From Flavobacterium aestivum (GTDB lineage: Bacteria; Bacteroidota; Bacteroidia; Flavobacteriales; Flavobacteriaceae): DNA of 64,000 bases. Below the pieces are notes generated by a model, which saw nothing but the letters and a program-made list of their open reading frames with translations, was not told where the DNA came from and did not search any database. The position numbers were made by a program, and so were the translations under genes. Within the stretch, counting starts at the first letter, position 1; each line of letters begins with the position of its first letter. Where the stretch lies: positions 3,224,001-3,288,000 of the forward strand of contig NZ_CP113977.2 in NCBI RefSeq assembly GCF_026870175.2, written 5' to 3'. Below, in pieces: positions 8,497 through 18,024 of this stretch.

Positions 8497-8883
8497 CTAA
8501 CCCATTCTGTTTTTAACATATTCTATTTCGGTTTTCCCGTGAGCTTTTGGTTTACCGTCCTCTCCTAGATTTACCATAGTAGTATTATCAATAGTAATGA
8601 TTGTTTCGCGAGTCATCATATTTCTGACTTCGCATTTTAACACCAATGAAGTTGTTCCAAATTTTACAACATCAAGACCTATTTCAACAATATCTCCCTG
8701 TTTAGCCGAGCTTCTGAAATTAATTTCAGACATGTGTTTGGTTACAATTCTTGGATTTTCTAATTGTATAATGGTATACAGTGCTAATTCTTCGTCAATC
8801 CAAGCCAATAATTTCCCTCCAAATAAAGTTCCGTTTGGGTTTAAGTCTTCAGGTTTTACCCATTTTCTAGTATGAAATCGCAT
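8497..8883 (-). CDS. Acyl-CoA thioesterase, hotdog fold (YciA-like)
   Basis: The product has 128 residues, a single hotdog domain. The signature NPNGTLFGGKLLAWIDEELALYTI (residues about 14-37) contains the catalytic Asp on the central helix, followed by SEINFRSSAKQGDIVEIG and TTSLVLKCEVRN. This matches the YciA/BACH-type acyl-CoA hydrolases that cleave acyl-CoA to fatty acid and CoA in the cytosol. The substrate chain length cannot be read from the sequence. The gene stands alone and is divergent from the next gene. Confidence 0.85.
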   Translation of the reverse strand: MRFHTRKWVKPEDLNPNGTLFGGKLLAWIDEELALYTIIQLENPRIVTKHMSEINFRSSAKQGDIVEIGLDVVKFGTTSLVLKCEVRNMMTRETIITIDNTTMVNLGEDGKPKAHGKTEIEYVKNRMG

Positions 8884-8956
8884 ATTTTTTTATTTAATAA
8901 CGCTAATTTAAGACATTGCTAACAGTAAATTTTATATTTTTAAAGAAAAAAGCAAG

Positions 8957-9379
8957 ATGAATCAGAGAGATATTTTTATAAAAGAAATTCGAGGGGAATC
9001 ATTTGGAAATGTAAACAATCAATCATCCTCAGAAGAGCTATTTCAAAATGAAGTACTCAGACCGATTTTAAAATTACAGAACGATTTATTTATCGCTTCT
9101 TTTTTGAATTATATCAGCAAGTACAAAAGAGATTTTTATTCTAAAACTGTCGAAAACAAATTGGCAATTATAGAAAACGCGATTCAAAAAGACATCAAGT
9201 TTAGAAATGCCTTAAAAGGAATGATCATCGGGTTGTTTACGACTGATGAATACGCTCTCTATATTCAGAATTCATCCAGTCTCAACAAAAGGATGATGAA
9301 TCTATTGATAGAAAGATTAAAAAGTCAAGTTCAATTATTTGATATTGAGGCTGAACAAAACGTGAATATCTCAAAATAG
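8957..9379 (+). CDS. Conserved hypothetical protein (Flavobacteriaceae type)
   Basis: The product has 140 residues, is mostly helical and has no signal peptide or membrane segment. The NNQSSSEELFQNEVLRPILKLQNDLFIASFLNYISKYK block looks like a conserved cytosolic family; relatives are sometimes labelled 'glyoxalase', but I see no VOC-fold metal-binding pattern that supports that label. A TATTTTTA sequence near 8935, resembling a -7 box, lies just upstream. The function is unknown. Confidence 0.6.
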   Translation: MNQRDIFIKEIRGESFGNVNNQSSSEELFQNEVLRPILKLQNDLFIASFLNYISKYKRDFYSKTVENKLAIIENAIQKDIKFRNALKGMIIGLFTTDEYALYIQNSSSLNKRMMNLLIERLKSQVQLFDIEAEQNVNISK

Positions 9380-9444
9380 ATTTCAATAATTGATGCAATT
9401 GAATTCTTCAATGTTTTCAACAAATTAGAATATTCTTAGGTTGA

Positions 9445-10569
9445 TTATTTATGATCTATTATTTTGTTTCTCAATTTCATAAATGGTTTTTCAATCGTGA
9501 AATTCAATATAAATGCAGCAACAGTACAAGTTACAACACAAATTACAAGCATCAGATTAGCATCTATTTTAAAATCTTCTAAAATCTGATGTGTTATATG
9601 AATTATTCCTTTGTGTGTCAAATAGATTGCATACGAAAGTGTTGCTATAAAAGTTGTTACTTTTGAATTCCATTTGAATAAGAAACTTGTTGGACTTACT
9701 GCTCCAATAACCATAAATCCATAACCTATTGCAACTACTGGAAAACCAAAAATTGAGGAAGAATAAGATTGACTATCTTCACATAAAAAGTAAGCTCCAG
9801 TCAAAACAAGTAAGCTAAGAATTAAAAACTGATTTCCAAATTTTGATATCCTACTCCAAAGTTTTGGCAAAAACTGATAAATTCCAGCAATAGATACACC
9901 CACTAAAAGTCCGTCTAAACGGTTATAAGTTGGATAATAAATGTATTTATACCAATACATCCAGCTATATTCATTATTAATTTCCGGCAGATATAAATTA
10001 TTGAAACTGTAGATTCTAATTGCAAAACCGAATAAAAATAAAACAATGATAAGCCAATAAGCTTTTTTGAACCATTTAGAAAACTGTAATGGAATCAGAA
10101 TAATTGGCAGGAATAAATAAAAATGCTCTTCAACACAAAGTGACCAAGCATGCGAAAATGTTCCAAAGTCTTTTAGATTAAGTCCTAAATTCTGTGTGAA
10201 AGTCAAAAATTTCCAAACTGGAGGCAAAGATTCTTTTTCACGAAAAACTGGGAAACAAAAATATAACCCCACAGTAACCCAAAATGCCGGAATAATTCTA
10301 AAAAAGCGTTTCAAAAAGAATAATCTAAATGAAATAGCTTTCCCAAGTTTGATTTGAGCAAAAAGTTGTGAAGAAATTAAAAAACCGCTTAAAACAAAGA
10401 ATAAATCTACCCCAGTCCAACCAAATTTAGCAAAACCAGGCAACCATTCTGGCTGCCCGCCACTAAGTATGAAATAATGAAATAGAAAAACAAATAAAAT
10501 TGCTAATGCTCGTAAATGATCTAGTCCATAAAGTTTTTCAGGACTGTTTGTTTTTAATTTTTCTGTCAA
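9445..10569 (-). CDS. Acyltransferase family 3 membrane protein
   Basis: The product has 374 residues and about ten hydrophobic segments. It opens with YGLDHLRALAILFVFLFHY, the conserved Arg/His motif of acyltransferase 3 (OafA/NodX type), followed by GWTGVDLFFVLSGFLIS and WSLCVEEHFYLFLP. Such proteins acetylate or otherwise acylate extracytoplasmic sugars in LPS, capsule or exopolysaccharide. No SGNH hydrolase domain is fused. The start is unusual: the only possible initiator before the first motif is a TTG at 10567-10569, since an in-frame TAA lies three codons upstream and no ATG exists in the first 80 codons. Confidence 0.85.
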   Translation of the reverse strand: MTEKLKTNSPEKLYGLDHLRALAILFVFLFHYFILSGGQPEWLPGFAKFGWTGVDLFFVLSGFLISSQLFAQIKLGKAISFRLFFLKRFFRIIPAFWVTVGLYFCFPVFREKESLPPVWKFLTFTQNLGLNLKDFGTFSHAWSLCVEEHFYLFLPIILIPLQFSKWFKKAYWLIIVLFLFGFAIRIYSFNNLYLPEINNEYSWMYWYKYIYYPTYNRLDGLLVGVSIAGIYQFLPKLWSRISKFGNQFLILSLLVLTGAYFLCEDSQSYSSSIFGFPVVAIGYGFMVIGAVSPTSFLFKWNSKVTTFIATLSYAIYLTHKGIIHITHQILEDFKIDANLMLVICVVTCTVAAFILNFTIEKPFMKLRNKIIDHK

Positions 10570-10666
10570 AGTTTTTTATTATTGAATTTCGAATCTTACT
10601 ACACTTTTTTGCAAGTCTATAGACTAACATTTTTTTTATCCCATTAAGCTTAAACTCATTATAAAA

Positions 10667-12322
10667 TTACTTTGCCATTTCATTGCTTAAAACATAATAA
10701 TCTTTATTCACTTCTACCTTTTCAATTTTAGAAGGGTTTGTAAATTCACTCCACTCCCCTTTTGGATTTAAAGCAACTTCATTTCCGTTTATCACAACTT
10801 TTACAGGCATATCAAAACCTGAAACAATATTTGTCCAACGGTATTTCAAAGTACTATCCTGAATGGTATATTCAAATGTTGGAATTCTAACATCTCTCAA
10901 ATATTGATTGAAAAAGGTATTCAAATCCATACCAACCTGTTGACTCAAATAATCTTCAATTTGTTTTGTAGTTACAGTTTGGTGGTAAAAAGTACTGTTT
11001 AAACCTCTCAAGATACTTCTCCATTTTTCATCATTATTTACAATTTGTCTTAGCGTATGTAGCATATTAGCACCCTTAAAGTACATATCGCCAGATCCTT
11101 CATTGTTTACATCATAATGCCCAATAATAGGTTTATCATTTTGAATGTTTTTTCGAACTCCTCTAACATATTCAAAACCTGCATCTTTGCCATAGTAATA
11201 TTCCACAAAAAGGCTTTCGGAATAATTGGTGAAACTCTCGTGAACCCACATATCAGCAATATCTTTGTAAGTGATATTATTGGCAAACCATTCATGTCCT
11301 GATTCGTGAACAATAATAAAATCAAACTTTAAGCCCCAACCTGTTCCGCTTAAATCACGCCCCAAATAACCGTTTTGATAACCGTTCCCATAAGTTACTG
11401 AACTTTGGTGTTCCATTCCTAAATACGGAGCTTCTACTAATTTATAACCATCTTCATAAAAAGGATAAGGTCCAAACCAATGTTCAAAAGCTTTCAACAT
11501 TTTTGGTACTTCTTTGAATTGCTCCTTTGCTTTTGCCAAATTATCTTTCAAAACATAGTAACTACAATCTAAATCACCTTTTTCTCCTTTATATTTCTCC
11601 GAAAAAGAAACATAATCACCAACATTAATATTTACTCCGTAATTGTTGATCGGATTTTTGACCACCCAAACATAGGTTGTAGTCCCATTTTTTAATGGTA
11701 TTACATTTTGTAGGCGACCATTAGAAACATCCATTAATTTTCTAGGAACGTTAACGCTAATTTTCATTCCTTCTACTTCATCATACATATGATCTTTGTT
11801 TGGCCACCAAACACTGGCACCTAATCCTTGGCAGGAAGAAGCAATAAAATCGTTTCCATTTTTATCTTTTTTCCATGTTAAACCTCCGTCCCATGGTGGT
11901 CTAACGGCTACTTTTGGTTTACCTTGATAAAAGACTTTTATTTCTTTTACAGCTCCCATATTTTGGGTAGCCGTTAATGTTATGAAGAAGACATTCCCTT
12001 CTCTTTTGTATTTTAATGCAACTCCATTCTGTGTCACCTTGGTAATTTCCATTGGGCTTTGTAGATCAATTTGCATTACATTATAAGGCTTTAAAACTTT
12101 ATATTGAATGGTATTAGAACCTGTAATTGTGCTATCTGCAGGATTTACTTTTATATCCAAAGAATAGTATTTTACATCCCACCATAATCTTTCTTTGGTA
12201 ATGCTTCCCCTTAAAGAATCTTGTCGAGTAAAATGGGTGTCCGACTTATTCAGTAATCCTTGTGCCAATAATCCATTGGAGATTAAAAATGAAATCAATA
12301 AAAGGTTAAGATGCTTTTTCAT
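10667..12322 (-). CDS. M1 family metallopeptidase (secreted)
   Basis: The product has 551 residues with a signal peptide (MKKHLNLLLISFLISNGLLAQ, cleavage near 21). The zinc site HESGH (in FIIVHESGHEWFANN, near residue 337) is an M1-type HExxH with the following Glu of the W-x-H-E-S-F-x-N-Y region as third ligand. LGMEHQSSVTYG is a variant of the GxMEN substrate motif: the usual Asn is replaced by His, as in several Bacteroidota M1 paralogues. The N-terminal beta domain (YSLDIKVNPADSTITG) is typical. It probably acts as a periplasmic aminopeptidase. A second M1 gene lies at 47609. The TAGTTTTG box at 12342 is the likely promoter. Confidence 0.88.
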   Translation of the reverse strand: MKKHLNLLLISFLISNGLLAQGLLNKSDTHFTRQDSLRGSITKERLWWDVKYYSLDIKVNPADSTITGSNTIQYKVLKPYNVMQIDLQSPMEITKVTQNGVALKYKREGNVFFITLTATQNMGAVKEIKVFYQGKPKVAVRPPWDGGLTWKKDKNGNDFIASSCQGLGASVWWPNKDHMYDEVEGMKISVNVPRKLMDVSNGRLQNVIPLKNGTTTYVWVVKNPINNYGVNINVGDYVSFSEKYKGEKGDLDCSYYVLKDNLAKAKEQFKEVPKMLKAFEHWFGPYPFYEDGYKLVEAPYLGMEHQSSVTYGNGYQNGYLGRDLSGTGWGLKFDFIIVHESGHEWFANNITYKDIADMWVHESFTNYSESLFVEYYYGKDAGFEYVRGVRKNIQNDKPIIGHYDVNNEGSGDMYFKGANMLHTLRQIVNNDEKWRSILRGLNSTFYHQTVTTKQIEDYLSQQVGMDLNTFFNQYLRDVRIPTFEYTIQDSTLKYRWTNIVSGFDMPVKVVINGNEVALNPKGEWSEFTNPSKIEKVEVNKDYYVLSNEMAK

Positions 12323-12341
12323 GAATTTGATATTTTTTTAC

Positions 12342-12349
12342 CAAAACTA
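12342..12349 (-). promoter_or_regulatory. TAGTTTTG -7 box of the M1 peptidase gene
   Basis: On the minus strand TAGTTTTG fits TAnnTTTG and lies 19 nt upstream of the ATG. A TTTTG lies 23 nt further upstream, slightly too far for a standard -33. Confidence 0.45.
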
Positions 12350-12371
12350 CATACTTTTTTTGATTTTTATA

Positions 12372-12415
12372 ACAAAAGAAAGCCCAATGGCAAATATTTT
12401 TTGGCATTGGGCTTT
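12372..12415 (-). terminator. Terminator at the end of the his operon
   Basis: AAAGCCCAATG (12379-12389) and CATTGGGCTTT (12405-12415) form an 11-bp stem with a 15-nt loop, 24 nt past the hisIE stop. A T-rich tract (CTTTTGTT) follows on the minus strand. Confidence 0.75.
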
Positions 12416-12439
12416 GCGAAATAGTATAGTAATTTGTTC

Positions 12440-13039
12440 TTACTTCTGACGGCTTTTTAAAACATCAACCACATCATTTAGTTGAAATCCTTTAGCTTGT
12501 AATAATATCAGGTAATGAAATAATAAATCAGCACTTTCACTCAAAAATAATTCATCATTATCATCTTTGGCTTCAATAACTACTTCTACGGCTTCTTCCC
12601 CAACTTTTTGGGCAATTTTATTGATTCCCAATTTAAACAAAGAAGCCACATAACTTTTTTCGGAATCAGCGTTTTCTCTTCTGGTTTTAATGGTGTTTTC
12701 CAGATTCGAAATAAAACCATATTCTTGTTTGTTTTCGGTCGCCCAACAAGTATCTGTTCCTTTGTGGCACGTTGGTCCAACTGGTCGTACTTGAATCAAC
12801 AGTGTGTCGTTGTCACAGTCGTTTTTAATATCAACCAAATTCAAGAAGTTACCACTTTCTTCGCCTTTTGTCCAAAGTCTTTGTTTGGAACGGCTGTAGA
12901 AAGTCACTTTTTGTGTATCTATTGTTTTTTGATAAGCCTCAGCATTCATGTACCCTAACATCAAAACGTTTTTAGTTTCACTATCTTGAATGATGGCAGG
13001 AATTAAGCCATGTGCACTTTTTGAAAAATCTATATCCAT
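12440..13039 (-). CDS. hisIE: Bifunctional phosphoribosyl-AMP cyclohydrolase / phosphoribosyl-ATP pyrophosphatase
   Basis: The product has 199 residues and fuses two steps of histidine biosynthesis. Residues 1 to about 105 are HisI (PRA-CH): LMLGYMNAEAYQ, TFYSRSKQRLWTKGE and the metal-binding region DCDNDTLL...PTCHKGTDTCW with its Cys residues. Residues about 110-199 are HisE (PRA-PH): SYVASLF, KVGEEAVEVVIEAKDDN with the acidic Mg-binding helix, and SADLLFHYLILL. It converts PR-ATP to PR-AMP and then to ProFAR. It is the last gene of the his operon, 55 nt after hisF and followed by a terminator. Confidence 0.96.
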   Translation of the reverse strand: MDIDFSKSAHGLIPAIIQDSETKNVLMLGYMNAEAYQKTIDTQKVTFYSRSKQRLWTKGEESGNFLNLVDIKNDCDNDTLLIQVRPVGPTCHKGTDTCWATENKQEYGFISNLENTIKTRRENADSEKSYVASLFKLGINKIAQKVGEEAVEVVIEAKDDNDELFLSESADLLFHYLILLQAKGFQLNDVVDVLKSRQK

Positions 13040-13094
13040 TATTATAATTTAATGATTGAATAATTAAAAGATCGAAAAATCTATTTTCTTTTCT

Positions 13095-13850
13095 CTATAA
13101 TCTAACTTCAATATGGTTATTTTTAAGTTCTCTTTTTAATGTCTTGATTTCAATTTCTTTGAAGTGGAATACGCTTGCCGCCAAAGCTGCATCTGCTTTA
13201 CCATCTATAAAAGCATCAGTGAAATGCTGTATATTTCCAGCTCCTCCAGAAGCAATTATTGGTATGTTAACCAATTGAGATAGTTTTGCCAAAGCTTCAT
13301 TGGCAAATCCGTTTTTGGTTCCGTCGTTATCCATCGAGGTAAAAAGGATTTCTCCGGCTCCTCTCTCTTCTACTTCTTTTGCCCAATCAAATAAATTCAG
13401 TTCAGTTGGTACTTTTCCACCAACTAAATGCACTATCCATTGGCCATCAATTTGCTTGGCATCTATCGCTACTACAACACATTGGCTTCCGAATTTTTGT
13501 GCCAAATCGTTTATTAATTGAGGGTTCTTTACCGCCGATGAATTAATAGAAACCTTATCTGCTCCGTTTTGCAACAAAACTTCTACATCTCCTACAGTCG
13601 AAATTCCACCTCCTACTGTAAACGGGATATTGATAGTTGAAGCCACTTTTCGAACCAAATCTATCAAGGTTTTTCTACGTTCTTCTGTCGCAGAAATGTC
13701 CAGAAAAACCAATTCATCTGCACCTTCATCCGAATAGATTTTTGCCAATTCTACAGGATCTCCAGCATCTCGCAAATCTACGAAATTAACACCTTTCACG
13801 GTTCTACCGTTTTTTATGTCTAGGCAGGGTATTATTCTTTTTGTTAACAT
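13095..13850 (-). CDS. hisF: Imidazole glycerol phosphate synthase cyclase subunit
   Basis: The product has 251 residues, a (beta/alpha)8 barrel. It opens with [18 protein letters not shown], whose Asp near residue 11 is the catalytic acid, and the second catalytic Asp lies in [11 protein letters not shown] (near 130). The GGGIST and ASGGAGN phosphate-binding loops are present. With HisH it converts PRFAR plus ammonia to IGP and AICAR. It lies between hisA and hisIE in the usual order. Confidence 0.97.
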   Translation of the reverse strand: MLTKRIIPCLDIKNGRTVKGVNFVDLRDAGDPVELAKIYSDEGADELVFLDISATEERRKTLIDLVRKVASTINIPFTVGGGISTVGDVEVLLQNGADKVSINSSAVKNPQLINDLAQKFGSQCVVVAIDAKQIDGQWIVHLVGGKVPTELNLFDWAKEVEERGAGEILFTSMDNDGTKNGFANEALAKLSQLVNIPIIASGGAGNIQHFTDAFIDGKADAALAASVFHFKEIEIKTLKRELKNNHIEVRL

Positions 13851-13855
13851 CTTTT

Positions 13856-13935
13856 CTTAATGTGTTAATTAGACAATTAGTCAATTAGATAATTGTTTGT
13901 TTCGTTTCATAAATTATCTAATTTTCAAATTATCT
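13856..13935. repeat. TAATTAG/ATTATCTAATT word repeat in hisA-hisF spacer
   Basis: TTAATTAGACAATTAGTCAATTAG on the left faces ATTATCTAATTTTCAAATTATC and CATTATCTAATTA on the right. The same short words recur in both orientations and can fold imperfectly. It is one of several word-repeat spacers inside the his operon. Confidence 0.5.
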
Positions 13936-13937
13936 CA

Positions 13938-14660
13938 TTATCTAATTATAAAATCCTCCAATTGTTTCAACGAAATTCTGCCTTCATAAATAGCCTTTCC
14001 TATGATGGTTCCTTCACAGCCTAATTCGGCTAGCTTGGGTAATTCATCAAAAGTGGAAATTCCTCCAGAAGCGATTAATTTTATACCATTGGCTTCTGCT
14101 AAAATTTTAGCGTACAAATCAAAACTAGGTCCTTCTAACATTCCGTCTTTGGCTATATCTGTACAAATTACATACTCAATTCCTTTGTTTTGATAGTCCT
14201 TGATAAATGGAACCAAGTCTTCATTTGAATCTTCCAACCAACCTGAAACAGCTACTTTTTCGTTGGTAGCATCGGCTCCTAAAATGATTTTATCTGAACC
14301 ATATTCAGAAATCCATTTTTCAAAAATGGGTCTGTTTTTTACAGCAATACTTCCTCCGGTGATTTGGTTTGCACCACTTTCAAAAGCGATTTTCAAATCA
14401 GAATCCGCTTTTAAACCTCCTCCAAAATCAATTTTTAATTTTGTTTTCGTGGCGATTTGTTCCAATATTTTATAATTGACAATTTTGCTAGATTTTGCAC
14501 CGTCTAAATCTACTAAATGCAAATATTCGATTCCGTGAGCTTCGAATGACTTAGCTACTTCCAACGGATTTTCATTGTATATAATTTTAGTGTTGTAATC
14601 GCCTTTCGATAAACGAACACATTTTCCTTCTATAATATCTATTGCGGGGATTATTCTCAT
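13938..14660 (-). CDS. hisA: ProFAR isomerase (HisA)
   Basis: The product has 240 residues, a (beta/alpha)8 barrel homologous to HisF. The start [20 protein letters not shown] carries the catalytic Asp (residue 8), and the second catalytic Asp is in [16 protein letters not shown] (near residue 168). Phosphate loops DFGGGLK and ASGGIS are present. It carries out the Amadori isomerisation of ProFAR to PRFAR. The gene is 87 nt from hisF, with a word-repeat spacer between them. Confidence 0.97.
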   Translation of the reverse strand: MRIIPAIDIIEGKCVRLSKGDYNTKIIYNENPLEVAKSFEAHGIEYLHLVDLDGAKSSKIVNYKILEQIATKTKLKIDFGGGLKADSDLKIAFESGANQITGGSIAVKNRPIFEKWISEYGSDKIILGADATNEKVAVSGWLEDSNEDLVPFIKDYQNKGIEYVICTDIAKDGMLEGPSFDLYAKILAEANGIKLIASGGISTFDELPKLAELGCEGTIIGKAIYEGRISLKQLEDFIIR

Positions 14661-14719
14661 GTTTTTAATTTAAATATTTAAAAAATTAAATGATTTAAAG
14701 ATTTACTGAACTCAATTTT

Positions 14720-15307
14720 TCAATTTTTCAATTTCAAAAAATTCTCTAAAATCTTCTCTCCAACATCACCACTCTTTTCCGGGTGAAATTGCGTTCCGTA
14801 GAAATTATTGTTTTCTAAAGCCGATGAATAGGCAACTTCATAATCAGTCGTTGCAATGGTTTCTTTACAAATAGGAGCATAAAAGCTATGCACCAAATAC
14901 ATGTATTCATTCTCTGCAATTCCTTTGAACAAATCCGATTTTAGATTATAAATGGTATTCCAACCCATTTGAGGGACTTTTACTTTAGGAGAAAACTTAA
15001 AGACATCTACATCAAAAATGCCCAAACCTTCTGTATTTCCCTCTTCGGATTTGTTGCACATCAATTGCATACCCAAACATATCCCGAAAACGGGTTGTTT
15101 AAGTGTTGGAATCAAAGTATCCAATCCGCTTTGTTTTAGCATTTTCATTGCATAACTAGCCTCCCCTACTCCTGGGAAAATAACTTTGTCAGCTGCTTTT
15201 ATTTCTTCCGGATCATTACTCAAAACTGCTTTGTATCCCAATCTTTCGATGGCAAACATGATGCTTTGAATGTTTCCTGCTCCGTAGTTTATGATTACTA
15301 TTTTCAT
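14720..15307 (-). CDS. hisH: Imidazole glycerol phosphate synthase glutaminase subunit
   Basis: The product has 195 residues, a class I glutamine amidotransferase. The nucleophile is Cys in FGICLGMQLMC (near residue 80) and the catalytic His/Glu are in GTQFHPEKSGD (near 178-180). The N-terminus IVIINYGAGNIQS and the oxyanion strand VIFPGVGEASY match HisH. It supplies ammonia to HisF. The ORF is full length, with hisA 59 nt downstream. Confidence 0.96.
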   Translation of the reverse strand: MKIVIINYGAGNIQSIMFAIERLGYKAVLSNDPEEIKAADKVIFPGVGEASYAMKMLKQSGLDTLIPTLKQPVFGICLGMQLMCNKSEEGNTEGLGIFDVDVFKFSPKVKVPQMGWNTIYNLKSDLFKGIAENEYMYLVHSFYAPICKETIATTDYEVAYSSALENNNFYGTQFHPEKSGDVGEKILENFLKLKN

Positions 15308-15330
15308 TAGTTTTTGTTTCAGGTTCGTTT

Positions 15331-15370
15331 TGTTTCAAGTTTCAGGTTCTGTTGCCTGAAACTTGAAACA
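15331..15370. repeat. Perfect 16-bp inverted repeat of TTTCAAG/TTTCAGG words
   Basis: TGTTTCAAGTTTCAGG (15331-15346) is the exact reverse complement of 15355-15370, with an 8-nt loop. It lies between the NTF2-like gene and hisH, preceded by further GTTTCAGG words. No T-run follows on the minus strand, so it is probably not a terminator but could stabilise or pause the his mRNA. Confidence 0.7.
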
Positions 15371-15380
15371 GTTCTTTAAT

Positions 15381-15731
15381 TTACAGATCAGCATAATGTG
15401 CTATCATTTTGTTTACCAATCCATTTTTATCAAAAAACATGATTTCAATTGCCATTTTATTCATAATCGATTTGTAATAAAGTGCCACAGAATTAACTCC
15501 AGATGTCACATCAACCAACTCAAAATGTAAGTCTGGAATCTTTGTTAATGCCTTCTCCCAATAGCCTCTCACTTCTTTTTTTCCTTGGAGTGAACCATTA
15601 TCAATTCCAGCTGCCAATTTTATCATTGGTGTCGTAATTTCAATATCTTCAGAATAATGCTTCATGATATCATCCAAATCATGCGAGTTCCAAGATTCTA
15701 TCCATTTTTGGGCAAACTTTTTTGCTTCCAT
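15381..15731 (-). CDS. NTF2/SnoaL-like protein inside the his operon
   Basis: The product has 116 residues, a single SnoaL/NTF2-like cone-shaped fold. AQKWIESWNSHDLDDIMKHYSEDIEITTP (residues 7-35) is the typical start, followed by LQGKKEVRGYWEKALTKIPDLHFELVDV and a C-terminal sheet strand (IEIMFFDKNGLVNKMIAHY). Members include small-molecule isomerases and many ligand-binding proteins; the substrate is not readable. It sits between hisB and hisH on the same strand (48 nt after hisB, 73 nt before hisH) and is almost certainly cotranscribed with the histidine genes. It is not a known histidine enzyme. Confidence 0.75.
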   Translation of the reverse strand: MEAKKFAQKWIESWNSHDLDDIMKHYSEDIEITTPMIKLAAGIDNGSLQGKKEVRGYWEKALTKIPDLHFELVDVTSGVNSVALYYKSIMNKMAIEIMFFDKNGLVNKMIAHYADL

Positions 15732-15779
15732 GTTTTTTTTGTTTCAAGTTCGTTAAAACTGTCTGATGCTTATAGCGTT

Positions 15780-16916
15780 TTACAACATTCCTTTTGTTGA
15801 TGGTAAAATCATTTTCTCCGTATCACGTTTAACTGCTACTTTTATTGCTTTTGCAAAAGCTTTAAAGATAGCTTCAATTTTGTGATGTTCGTTGGTTCCT
15901 TCCGCTTTGATATTGATATTGGCTTTGGCTCCATCAGAGAAAGACTTGAAGAAATGATAAAACATTTCTGTTGGCATTTTACCAACCATTTCACGTTTGA
16001 ATTCGGCTTCCCAAACCAACCAGTTTCTACCTCCAAAATCAATAGCTACTTGAGATAAACAATCGTCCATTGGCAAACAGAAACCGTAACGCTCAATTCC
16101 TAATTTATTCCCTAAGGCTTTGGCAAAAACTTCCCCCAAAGCAATAGCTGTATCTTCAATCGTATGGTGTTCGTCAACTTCAAGATCACCTTTTACGGTA
16201 ATTTCCAAATCCATTTGCCCGTGGCGGGCTATTTGATCCAACATATGGTCAAAGAAGGAAATTCCTGTATCAATTTTGCTTTTTCCAGTTCCGTCTAAGT
16301 TTAAGTTGATATAAATGTCAGTTTCGTTTGTTTTTCTCGAAATAGTTGCTGAACGGGCTTCGAGTTTCAAAAACTCATAGATTACTTTCCAATCGGTAGA
16401 CTGCAAAATGATTACTTCATCTAATTCCTCTTTTTTACTTGAGATTTCAGCTATTCCCAAATCGTCTTCTGATTTCAGAAAAATAGCTTTTGCCCCTAAA
16501 TTTTTAGCCAATTCCACATCGGTAATTCGATCACCTAAAACAAATGAGTTCGCTAAATCATACTCAGGATTGTCAATGTATTTGGTTAACATTCCCGTTC
16601 TTGGCTTACGAGTTGGTGCATTGTCTTCTGGTAAAGAATGATCTATAAAAATATCATCAAAAAGAACTCCTTCATTTTCAAAAGCTCTTAAGATAAAGTT
16701 CTGAGTTGGCCAAAAGGTTTCTTCCGGAAAACTGTCGGTTCCTAATCCGTCCTGATTGGTTACCATAACCAATTCGTAATCCATTTCTTTGGCAATTTTT
16801 GCCAAATACTGGAATGCTTTTGGATAAAATTCTAATTTTTCTAAACTGTCTAATTGATATCCTTCCGGTTCTAAAACAATGGTTCCGTCACGATCTATAA
16901 AAAGTACTTTCTTCAT
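15780..16916 (-). CDS. hisB: Bifunctional histidinol-phosphatase / imidazoleglycerol-phosphate dehydratase
   Basis: The product has 378 residues. Residues 1-165 are a HAD-family phosphatase (FIDRDGTIV with the nucleophile Asp near residue 7, [21 protein letters not shown]). Residues about 185-378 are IGP dehydratase ([58 protein letters not shown]), with the His/Glu clusters that bind Mn. It catalyses the seventh and ninth steps of the pathway. This fused form is known from enterobacteria and Bacteroidota. Confidence 0.97.
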   Translation of the reverse strand: MKKVLFIDRDGTIVLEPEGYQLDSLEKLEFYPKAFQYLAKIAKEMDYELVMVTNQDGLGTDSFPEETFWPTQNFILRAFENEGVLFDDIFIDHSLPEDNAPTRKPRTGMLTKYIDNPEYDLANSFVLGDRITDVELAKNLGAKAIFLKSEDDLGIAEISSKKEELDEVIILQSTDWKVIYEFLKLEARSATISRKTNETDIYINLNLDGTGKSKIDTGISFFDHMLDQIARHGQMDLEITVKGDLEVDEHHTIEDTAIALGEVFAKALGNKLGIERYGFCLPMDDCLSQVAIDFGGRNWLVWEAEFKREMVGKMPTEMFYHFFKSFSDGAKANINIKAEGTNEHHKIEAIFKAFAKAIKVAVKRDTEKMILPSTKGML

Positions 16917-16933
16917 AGGTTATTTTATTCTAA

Positions 16934-16962
16934 ACCTAATAGTGTTCAAAACACTGTTAGGT
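16934..16962. repeat. CCTAATAGTGTT inverted repeat in hisC-hisB spacer
   Basis: ACCTAATAGTGTT (16934-16946) faces AACACTGTTAGGT (16950-16962), with a single T.G pair breaking an otherwise perfect 12-bp stem and a 3-nt loop. It lies in the 55-nt spacer between hisC and hisB, with no T-run. It resembles dispersed palindromes of this lineage. Confidence 0.7.
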
Positions 16963-16971
16963 CTTAGTTAT

Positions 16972-18021
16972 TTAATTTTGTAGAGCTTCTATTAATTTTT
17001 TATTTTCTGATTCAGTTCCAATAGTCAAACGCAAAGTATTTTCACATAAAGGTTGAGTGGTTCTATTACGGATTACAATTCCTTTGGCTATCAAATCATC
17101 ATATCTTTTATTGGCATCATCTACTTTTATCAAGATAAAATTAGCCTCTGTTGGATAGATTTTTTCAACATAATTTACATGAAGTAAAACTTTAAGTAAC
17201 TCTTCTCTTTGTTCTATTATTAATTTAATTTCAGATTGTATCGCATTGGTATCATCCAATCTTTGTAAAGCTCTTTTCTGAGTTAATTCATTAACATTAT
17301 AAGGTGGCTTTATCTTATTTAAAATCGAGATTATTTCTGCAGACGCATAACAAATTCCCAATCGAATTCCCGCCAGTCCATATGCTTTTGACAGCGTTTG
17401 AGTGATTACCAAATTTGGGTATTGATCCATTTTTTCCAACCAGCTTTCTTTTTCGGAAAAGTCAATATAGGCTTCATCAATCACAACCAAGCCTTTAAAC
17501 TGTTCCAATAAAGTAGTCACACTTTCTTCAGAAAAAGAATTTCCGGTTGGATTATTAGGCGAACACAAAAAGATCATTTTTGTATTCTCATCAATTGCAT
17601 TAAATATTTTTTCAATTTGAGGCTGAAAATCAGTTGAAAGCAATACCTCTCTATTTTCTACTGCATTGATATTGGCAAGCACTCCATACATCCCGTAAGT
17701 AGGAGGCAATGTGATCACATTATCTACTTTAGGCTCACAAAATGCCCTGAACAATAAATCCAAAACTTCATCACTACCATTTCCTAATAGCATCTGGTTA
17801 CTATTCACCTTGTGCTGTTTGGCTAAAATACTTTTTACCGATGCTTGTTGTGGATCTGGGTAACGATTTACACCACTGCTAAATGGATTCTCATTGGCAT
17901 CCAAAAATACCATATCTGCGGTATCAAAATCCTCAAATTCATCTCTGGCTGACGAATATGGTTTTAAAACCTTTACATTATCACGTACTAAATTATTTAT
18001 ATCGAAATTCATTTCGTTCAA
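16972..18021 (-). CDS. hisC: Histidinol-phosphate aminotransferase
   Basis: The product has 349 residues, a PLP enzyme of fold type I. Landmarks are DANENPF near residue 44, the LGNGSDEVLDLLFRAF segment, CSPNNPTGN, VIDEAYIDFS and TLSKAYGLAGIRLG with the PLP-binding Lys near residue 213. It converts imidazole-acetol phosphate to histidinol phosphate. The stop of hisD lies 3 nt before the hisC start, indicating coupled translation. The ATG at 18012 (MNEMNF, third codon on) is an alternative start. Confidence 0.96.
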   Translation of the reverse strand: MNEMNFDINNLVRDNVKVLKPYSSARDEFEDFDTADMVFLDANENPFSSGVNRYPDPQQASVKSILAKQHKVNSNQMLLGNGSDEVLDLLFRAFCEPKVDNVITLPPTYGMYGVLANINAVENREVLLSTDFQPQIEKIFNAIDENTKMIFLCSPNNPTGNSFSEESVTTLLEQFKGLVVIDEAYIDFSEKESWLEKMDQYPNLVITQTLSKAYGLAGIRLGICYASAEIISILNKIKPPYNVNELTQKRALQRLDDTNAIQSEIKLIIEQREELLKVLLHVNYVEKIYPTEANFILIKVDDANKRYDDLIAKGIVIRNRTTQPLCENTLRLTIGTESENKKLIEALQN

Positions 18022-18024
18022 TCT

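Noticed and set aside
12608..12958. 116-codon plus-strand ORF inside hisIE
   Set aside because: Antisense to a clear hisIE frame, no homology I recognise.
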